This document shows positions 57,336-64,000 of a stretch of DNA of 64,000 nt, in pieces (within the stretch, counting starts at the first letter, position 1; the number at the start of each line of letters is the position of its first letter). A program made the translations under genes and the position numbers. Below the pieces are notes generated by a model. That model was given only the letters and a program-made list of their open reading frames with translations, did not search any database and had not been told where the DNA came from. This DNA is from Arthrobotrys musiformis (Eukaryota > Ascomycota > Orbiliomycetes > Orbiliales > Orbiliaceae), in the NCBI GenBank assembly GCA_036971715.1, contig JAVHJL010000004.1:3968001-4032000 (forward strand). Reading direction: 5' to 3'.

Positions 57336-57656
57336 TTACATGTACTGCTCCATGTGATCACTTTGCAGTGTATACCTATTTCTCTGGAGCTCGATCAAGG
57401 CGGGAATTCGAGCTCGAGTCGATGCGATGCGCCTTCGAATGATATCACTGATAACGATATCTTTGCCTTTTAAAAAATTCCAAGGTTCCGATTTATCTCT
57501 GATGAGAAGTATCGTGAGCTCCGATAACGAGTCGTCGTTGACGATGTAGACCAATGCCTTGGCCGGGCAGGAAAAAAAGAAATACATATCTAACTTGTAA
57601 ATGGAGTATGCGCAAAACCAAAGATGCTTGATCGATGCCCCTGAGCTATACACCAA
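57336..57656 (-). pseudogene. Possible gene remnant or orphan exon
   Basis: An open stretch of about 106 codons with protein-like character (CPAKALVYIVNDDSLSEL, DIVISDIIRRRIASTR, ARIPALIELQRNRYTLQSD) but no ATG at its start; the first methionine is internal and a TGA lies just upstream. It reads like the C-terminal part of a larger protein whose front is missing. No upstream exon was found, so relic or chance cannot be told apart. Confidence 0.25.
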
Positions 57657-57922
57657 CCACCAATATCAGGTGACGTATGCCCACATTCGATCAACCGTCT
57701 ACCGGTTTTCGCGAAATTTCGAAAGCAATATAATAATATAATAGAACTCAACCCTCTTCGGCTACAAAACCCGGGAACTCCTAAACTTTTCTGGAATGGA
57801 AGTACAAAGTCGATCCTTTGTGAAAGAACATAAGCTTATATTCCACCAAATAGCCTAAACATTCGGAATCCAGGAACAAGTTCTTCCACGATTGTTAGGG
57901 CTATCTTTTTTTCTGTAACAAG

Positions 57923-57946
57923 TTTTTTTTTTTTTTTTTTTTTTTT
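57923..57946. repeat. Homopolymer T(24)
   Basis: Twenty-four consecutive T in the gene desert. Confidence 0.95.
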
Positions 57947-59211
57947 GGAAGCCGATCTTCAGGAGGTTCAAAACGGTATCCCGGTATTTTTGCCCTCTGT
58001 CAAAATTTTTTGAATCGTGAGGTAGGGATTATTGAGCTATTGGCTGGAACGCTCGGACGCGGAAGTCGAGTATACCGATGCATTACGTATATTACATACG
58101 TGTCTAACAAAAGCTAATTATAACATTAGCTTCCGTGTATAACGGCTCCGAAATTGACTTCATAACATCTAAATTAAATAAGTGTTCGGTAGGAATAATA
58201 GTTAATAGATTACCACCCATGTAGATGCTTATATGATCTGTATACTATAGATGTCGTGGTGGAATTATAGCCATCCGAACGTCAATTGACCGGTAAACGT
58301 CACAACTGATAATAGCAATACAATTGCAATCGATCATGATATACAACTTATATAATCAATCGCAAATGACGTCCATGTATCCAAAAGTCAAACCAGGGCC
58401 AATGGAACGACTACACATCGAACGTGAAGCCTCACATCTTCCATGGATCCATCTCTAACCAGTCCGTCTAACCAATCTAAAATCTAAACGGCCAGATATT
58501 ATTGATATCGTAAATAGGTAAGAATAGTATCATTCGATCCAGTTTTTGCCCCGCTAACAACTATTAAAGGCATGTTATGTATGTAAATACCAAAAGGAAT
58601 ACGTATACCCCTCCCCCTTCCCCGCCTCCTCCACCCCCCTGAAGTCCCTATCCAAGAAATCCAAGCCTGGCTATACTATTTTATTTTAAAAAGAAAAAAA
58701 AAAGTAGGGAAAAAAAAACCTTGTCTCGCGAACCAGACGGAGAAAACTCGAGGGAAAGGTTCCAAGGAATGGCGATGAATTGAATCGATTGGAAGAAGGA
58801 AGAGAGTGGAGGGTTGAATCGAAGGAAGTAGATAAAGGTGAAGGGTAACTGTACTGTACGATACCAGTGTACTGTTCAGAAAAAAACAAGATAAAGGTTC
58901 GGAATTACAAGAAAGAAGAGCCAAGATGGGGTAAAATGATAGCTAGACAAGAGACTGCTGAATAAAAACTCCATGGAAATGCCAAACATCCCTTCAAAAT
59001 ATAAAGTCTCATATCCCCTTTGCCAAAGAAACAAAGATAAAAAACCGTACATGAAAGACCAAAAACAGTGGAACCGTGTAAGCTTCTTCTTCTTCTTCTT
59101 CTCATGTATCCATTTCGTAATAAGGCACAAAAAATGCCAAAAGAGAAAAAATAGGAGCCAATAGTAGAATGTGCCCCCAAAACCTTCGCCCAGCTTCTAG
59201 TAGTTGCAATT

Positions 59212-61005
59212 TTACATACCCTCCCAAGCGACCTGCCCTCCGGCACCGCCAAATGGCCCTCCAGCGCCAACTCCGTAAACACCTCCTTGGACCCTCTCAT
59301 TGACTACTTTCCCCCAAACCCTTCGGGCATGATCGAAATCTGAGCCGCCGCCTGCCATTCCCTTAGCCACAACCTCCACGGTCTCCCAGCGACTAACTGC
59401 GATTCCAAATGCACTACCTTCATCTCCTCCTCTGCCAGCTGCGATGTTAACCCTCTGCGGAACTGTGACCAAGAATTCCATTGCAGCTGTGTTTGCAACA
59501 ATTTCCCTCAAACCGAATTCCGTGCCCGCCAATCCCTTCAGCATCTTCAAACTCGCGTGCGCATTTTCTTTCAAGGCAACAACACTTGCGTATTCGACCA
59601 ACTTTTTGTAGAAGCTAGGGTTCTTTTGTAAATACCCCCTGTATAGCTTCTCGTCTGCAGGCAATACCGTAGCCAGGGTCTTGAGGTAGTCTGGGTGCGG
59701 AGGTGCCAATGGGATTTCTAGGACAATTGGCAAAATCTGTGATGGTGGTAAACTCGCGAGTAGATGTAAACTTCGGGAATGGGGACCTTGTCCGGGGGGG
59801 CCAGGGATATATGTCGACAGAGCCTTCAGGATCTTTGGTGACAGGTCCTTCGATTCTCGTAGGTGGTTTGGAAAGTGTGTCGAATAATTGGCGATGTAGC
59901 TGGCCGACCTGGATGTCAAAAATGAGGCTGTAAATTGGTCGGATTGTTCACCAGGCGGGGTGGTATAGAGTGCAATGGTGCTTTGATGTCGGTTATTGGC
60001 GATCAGGTATTCCAAACCCTTCGATGTGGAGTAAATTTTGTCCTCGGCAGACGTCCCTCGTTCCAAAGTTGGGCCGACAAGGAGGAATTCGGAGTAGAAT
60101 TCGATAACGGTCATATACATTAACACATCGAACTCCATTTCCACCATTGCCGTCGCGAACCCGAGCAGGCCGTCCAGCGTCCCTTCGCCTTCAAACTTTG
60201 CCTCTACCTGTGGGAAATGTGAGCGGGAAACGATCTCCCAATTCAAACTAGCCATCTTGGGTATCATTGACAACAAACGAGCTTGCGCCAGCGTTTTCTC
60301 GGCCCGCGACATTGAAGCAGATTTAGTTCTCCATGAGCAGTTATCGAAGAATAGCTGGTAAATCTCCTTGTCGCCAAAGACGCGACGCCAAATCAAACCG
60401 TCACCGACACCACCGGGGCCGACCTTGTCAATAGATAACAGGTCAAGCAAGGTTCTGGCGGCGAGGTCGGCTACCTCTATGTTCGAAGCAACAAGGGACA
60501 GATTGACAATTGCAGAAACTAGCTCAGGATGACTGGAGAGAGAACGAGCCTCAGATGGTGAAGCGGTAGACTTCTGGAGCAACTTAAGCCCCATAAGCTG
60601 GATGTGAGCATTTGGGAAGGTGAGGGTCGGGAGGATTTCCGATGGGCTTGTCAATGTCAGTAATTCACTAAAGCGAATAGGCTCTAGGAGAGATATAAGA
60701 AGGGCGCATAGCGGCTGAGGGCTGCTGGTGAGAGGCAGGGTCTTTGTGAGAAGCGGCAGGAAGATGGGGAGAGCGGCCTTGCGACTTTCCTCTGTTTAGA
60801 ACTGTTAGCCACCTGGTTACCCCTGTCCCGGTGCTGGGAAATCCATAGCTATCGATAAGGAGGGGTAAAAACGGGGTAGCGGTTAGGACCCACCGTTTAG
60901 CTGTAATCGGAAGGTGTCAACGAGCTTAACGTCGAGATCCGTGGCATTTGTGAAGCCTTCAAGGTGCGCCTGGAGAGACTTTGCGGTATCAGGCATTCCT
61001 GCCAT
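59212..61005 (-). CDS. Hsm3/PSMD5-like ARM-repeat protein
   Basis: Exons 60894-61005 and 59212-60791 join over a 102-bp intron to give 563 residues. The first exon encodes MAGMPDTAKSLQAHLEG and the join reads LNEESRKAALPIFLPLL. The sequence is helical throughout with ARM/HEAT-like repeats (PELVSAIVNLSLVASN, EVADLAARTLLDLLS, GLIWRRVFGDKEIYQLFF, LAQARLLSMIPKMASLNW). The GL.WRRvF.D..iY block and overall length resemble fungal proteins annotated as Hsm3, the yeast counterpart of PSMD5/S5b, a chaperone that binds Rpt1 while the 19S proteasome base is assembled. The family call rests on remembered patterns, so orthology is moderate. The C-terminus is Gly-rich (GVGAGGPFGGAGGQVAW). Cytosolic; no signal or membrane segment. 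Confidence 0.7.
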
Positions 61006-61423
61006 GGTGGCGATGAAGTAGCCGTGATTTTCGGACGATGGAGCGACTACGGCGGTTAGCGACGATGGAGCAAGGTTGCGAGGTGGAAGGCTGTTTGTAC
61101 GATGAGGCTGAGGAATGAGTTCCCTGCGGATATCGGATGGGGTCTGGGGACGAAGCTATCGGAAGGGCAGATGCTTGAAGCTTCAGACAGCTCACAATGG
61201 CGATGATGGTAAAAAGGAGGACCGAGCGATGGCGTCGAGGTTGTTGAGGTTGCAGTTGGCCTGCATTTGAAATCAATCAGGCCAGGCCAGGTCAGGTCAG
61301 GTTCATGTGTTGCAAAAATTAATTTAATTTCCGCATCCGGTAATTCTGTCTCACGTTTCCGCATCCGGTAATTTTCCGCTTTCGCAAGACCGCCTCCTCG
61401 TATATTACTTCGCTAGTATCTAC
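61006..61423. promoter_or_regulatory. Promoter region of the Hsm3/PSMD5-like gene
   Basis: Between this gene's start and the end of the F-box gene. It holds GGCCAGGTCAGGTCAGG-type pentamer repeats at 61278-61302 and an 18-bp direct repeat at 61328-61373. Confidence 0.5.
61328..61373. repeat. Two exact copies of an 18-bp motif
   Basis: TTTCCGCATCCGGTAATT occurs at 61328-61345 and again at 61356-61373, separated by 10 bases. It lies about 325-370 bp upstream of the Hsm3/PSMD5-like start. Confidence 0.9.
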
Positions 61424-62937
61424 CTATTTATCGATATCGATGTCTGAAGACCCATCCGACTCGTTGTCAGAATCAATTGGATACAGCTCGTCGCCGGTAT
61501 GCGGATACTCTGAATCTCCACTGAATTCACTTTCCATATCTCCAATACTTCCTTCGAAGCCTGCATTATCACCTAGCCCAACTGCATGTTCAGATTCCTC
61601 ACTCTCAGAAAGAGCGTAATCCGAATATTCCAAGTCTTCCTCTTGACGCTCCATAACCTCCCAATCCTCCCAGTCCCTCTCCATCTGATCGAAATCCAAA
61701 TCCCCTTCCCAGTCAAACGTCCAAATCTGCTTATGATTACCCGGAGCGTCACCATCCGGTGTCTCAACCCCCTTTGAAATCGTACAAACTGCCACGACAT
61801 CCCTCAGACCGGAAACAGAGAACGTCTTCCCCCTGAAGGTACACCTTTCAAGATTCCGGGCGTTCTCCTCATGAAGCATAGGGCCGAGGAAGTGTTCCAA
61901 AGCATTGATCCTGCATTTATGTGGCCTCGGGCCAGGCCACGGAATATCCAGGTATAAAATCGTAGGAACGTTTGGGAACCAAAAGATATAGCTAATCGAT
62001 TCCTCCCATCGTGCCTTTGTAATTCTCAACGACTCGAGATTTGGGAATTGGTATTTGAGTAACTTGAACCCATCTTGATGAAGAATCACCGAGGAGGCCA
62101 TACTTATGGTTAGGTTCTTGACGGTTGGGAAGGCAAAATCTGCGGCGAATGGGTGCGCGGCTTTGTGAATGTGTAAATCTGTGATATTCGCGGAGGGGGA
62201 ACAGAGGACGGGCAAGAGGTAGAAATAATAATTCGAATCCATATCCGTTCGGAAGGACCTAAGATTCTTCGGGAGTCGGATTTCTCTCATTTTCTCAAAG
62301 AACACGTCGTCTGAGATTAATGGCCCTAAAAGCTCTTGTGCTTTGGGAAACCGTCCCGTCGTCCAATTATAAAGCCCGATAATGGTCCTATCCGACTCCG
62401 GCAAAAGGTGGTAGTCGTTGTAAAAACTTTCCTCGGCGCCAGTCCAGATAAAACTGAAACTTTCTATCTCATCGTAAAGGGGCAGAGTGGAGAGGAGTCG
62501 AAACAGGGCACAGTAGACGTTCCTTTGGAGGATATTGAAACTGAATATGCTGACAGTCACGCATTTGAGATTGGGGGACGCCGAAGCCGCGCGAGATAAG
62601 CCGTGCAATGTATCCATTGTAAATATAGTGAAGCTCATTGAACTACCAGATATCTTGTTAAAATTCAAATCTACTATCCAGGTTCTTGAATAAAGTTAGA
62701 GGAATACCGAATATAGTATTTCAACGGTGCCAGCCATCCGCTACCGGTAAAAGACTTGAGAAACCGCCTGTAATTATCATCGTGTAGCTTGACGCCACAT
62801 ATTCGCTCCTTGAACGTGAGGGTATAGCAATCGCGCGAGCATTTCGCGAACGCCGCCGTATCTTCAGGGTCTAGATACGACAGGATCGAATGGCAAATTT
62901 CTGTCGGTAGGACTGAGAATCCCCTGTTCCTCGACAT
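61424..62937 (-). CDS. F-box protein
   Basis: Exons 62745-62937 and 61424-62670 are joined over a 74-bp intron to give 479 residues. The F-box lies at residues 8-45 (LPTEICHSILSYLDPEDTAA, FAKCSRDCYTLTF), the Skp1-binding module of SCF ligases. The two open frames are offset, and I bridge them with donor GTAGCG, branch CTAAC about 29 bases before the acceptor, and a tandem acceptor TAGTAG that allows two products one codon apart. The second part (LNFNKISGSSMSFTIFTMD, ASPNLKCVTVSIFSFN, LRSFRTDMDSNYYFYLLP, FPNLESLRITKARWEES) looks like degenerate leucine-rich strands, and the C-terminus is Asp/Glu-rich, ending DIDIDK. Substrate unknown. If the intron model is wrong, this would be a frame-broken gene. 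Confidence 0.75.
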
Positions 62938-63303
62938 TTTCGCTAAATTTTCGATGTCCGATGACCAAGCTTGAGGTGTAATTTACCAATTCGAAATGTA
63001 TATGCGTAATTGAGGAGTCATAGTCATGTATATATATATATCAAGTACGCGCCCTCACATTGATGCGTTCTAATCAACGGGAATATAATACCTTTCTGGG
63101 AGGTGTTTTGCAGGGAGGGTCTGTTGCATATTGGCATCCTTGCCCAATTCGGTTGTATCAGGATGAAATCTCTTGGCGCGGCTGCATTCCTTCTTTCGCA
63201 CATCAACCTTCAAACCTTACCCTTGACTCTTAACACCAACCATCGGTTCAACAAAAACCTTCTTACCACTCTCCACAACAAACCCCATCCGAAACCAGTC
63301 GCA
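62938..63303. promoter_or_regulatory. Divergent promoter, F-box gene and rpc31
   Basis: 366 bp between the two starts. The rpc31 side has a C/A-rich leader (CCTTACCCTTGACTC, ACCACTCTCCACAAC). A TATATATATA stretch lies at 63030-63040. Confidence 0.5.
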
Positions 63304-64000
63304 ATGGCCTTCCGGGGGGGAAGAGGTGGCTTCCGTGGCGGCCGAGGCGGTGGATCCAATGGCGGTCCCATGATGCCTCGAGAATTCGACGTCAAGCCGG
63401 ATTTCGGTCCCACAGAGCAATTCCCAGTACGCCTTCATCACATTCTCTTCCACAATCTTTCACGTTTACAAGTCAGATCGATTAACCAATTTTTGATATA
63501 AAAAAAATGTAGGACTACACAATCCCCTTCCAAGACCCTCTCACATCCACCGAACGAGTCCACGTCGCCCGTTTCCGCGACCACCGCGAAAAAGTCCACA
63601 GCGGACCACTCTACACCGTTCTCGGCAAGCGGAAAGGTCTCGAGGACCCCTTCGCAGATGTAGTAACCTACTCGGCCAAAAAATATCACCGTCAGAAGAG
63701 GAAAGTCCCGAAACTGGACTCGCGGCCTTATGTATTCGAGTTTTTCCCCGTGGAGTTGTGGGAGACTATGGATTCGAGTTATGCTGCTACAGGGGATAGG
63801 AGTGTGGTTATTAATGGGCGCGGGGACCGGAGGAAGAGATTGTTGATATCGAGTTTGAATACCGATTTACCGAATGGAGGGCATCATGATGACAAGTCCG
63901 ACGCATCAGATGAGGAAGACGAAGAGAAAGAGAGGGAGAAGAAGTCAGTGTTGGCCAAGCTGATGAGTCATAAAGATGAAGAGGATGATGGGCTGGGGGA
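63304..64000 (+). CDS. rpc31: RNA polymerase III subunit Rpc31 (Rpc7), 3' end outside window
   Basis: Exon 1 (63304-63426) and exon 2 (63513 to the edge) join over an 86-bp intron (GTACGC...TAG). 203 residues are visible. Rpc31 is part of the Rpc82-Rpc34-Rpc31 heterotrimer that helps Pol III initiate at tRNA and 5S genes. The start MAFRGGRGGFRGGRGGG is the Gly/Arg-rich leader common in fungal homologues, then FDVKPDFGPTEQFPDYTIPF, and later GPLYTVLGKRKG, DPFADVVTYSAKKYHRQKRK and VPKLDSRPYVFEFFPVELW, the core pattern of the family. The acidic tail begins (SDASDEEDEEKERE) and is cut by the window end. Identification from the DYxIPF and VPKLDxRPYVxEFFP blocks is good. Confidence 0.88.

Larger units (their letters stand above)
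49431..59211. other. Gene desert of nearly 10 kb
   Basis: Between the WSC gene start and the Hsm3-like gene end. The first 2 kb look like promoter and leader of the WSC gene, with pyrimidine-rich sense-strand stretches and CAT-type repeats. The rest has only short frames, none longer than 136 codons, except two listed separately. A/T-rich patches occur. I see no transposase or reverse transcriptase fragment and no tRNA. Confidence 0.55.

Overview
This window is nuclear DNA from a filamentous ascomycete (Pezizomycotina). The signs are short GT-AG introns, mostly 48-100 bp, several with CTAAC or TACTAAC branch points; recognisably fungal proteins (nudC, Atg3, Tho2, a GRAM-VASt sterol transporter, a WSC sensor, Rpc31); T/C-rich leaders; and long gene-free spacers. 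The many large secreted acidic proteins of unknown function and the loose gene spacing would fit Orbiliomycetes, but that is only a guess. I found no bacterial genes, CRISPR array, rRNA, convincing tRNA or intact transposon. Most genes needed splicing by eye, and exon limits are given in each entry.

Layout. 1-905 (-): start of a disordered basic protein, cut by the window edge. 906-5108: nothing firm. 5109-5748 (-): nudC. 6217-6306 (+): possible 29-residue cationic peptide behind a TATA box. 7745-8522 (+): class I methyltransferase. 9375-12148 (-): MIT-domain protein of Atg38/NRBF2 type. 12149-16617: gene-free. 16618-20131: two F-box-like genes flanking a small secreted poly-Glu protein. 20801-25397 (-): GRAM-VASt (Lam/Ysp2-type) sterol transporter with an unusual metallothionein-like tail. 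27064-28280 (-): atg3, divergent from tho2 at 29984-36905 (+).

38137-49430 is a run of four genes for proteins that enter the secretory pathway: two neighbouring secreted acidic proteins with a similar N-terminal cysteine pair, a membrane-anchored aspartic-protease homologue whose catalytic motifs look broken, and a WSC-domain cell-wall stress sensor. A low-confidence 136-codon ORF lies among them. 49431-59211 is a gene desert of nearly 10 kb with only weak ORFs. The right end carries an Hsm3/PSMD5-like proteasome-chaperone candidate (59212-61005, -), an F-box protein (61424-62937, -) and the start of RNA polymerase III subunit Rpc31 (63304 to the edge, +).

The most interesting items are the 26-cysteine, all-CxC luminal tail on the sterol transporter, the in-frame open stretch after the tho2 stop codon, the degenerate aspartic protease, and the paired cysteine-pair secreted proteins. 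Housekeeping genes (nuclear migration, autophagy, mRNA export, Pol III, proteasome assembly) alternate with lineage-specific secreted and F-box genes.
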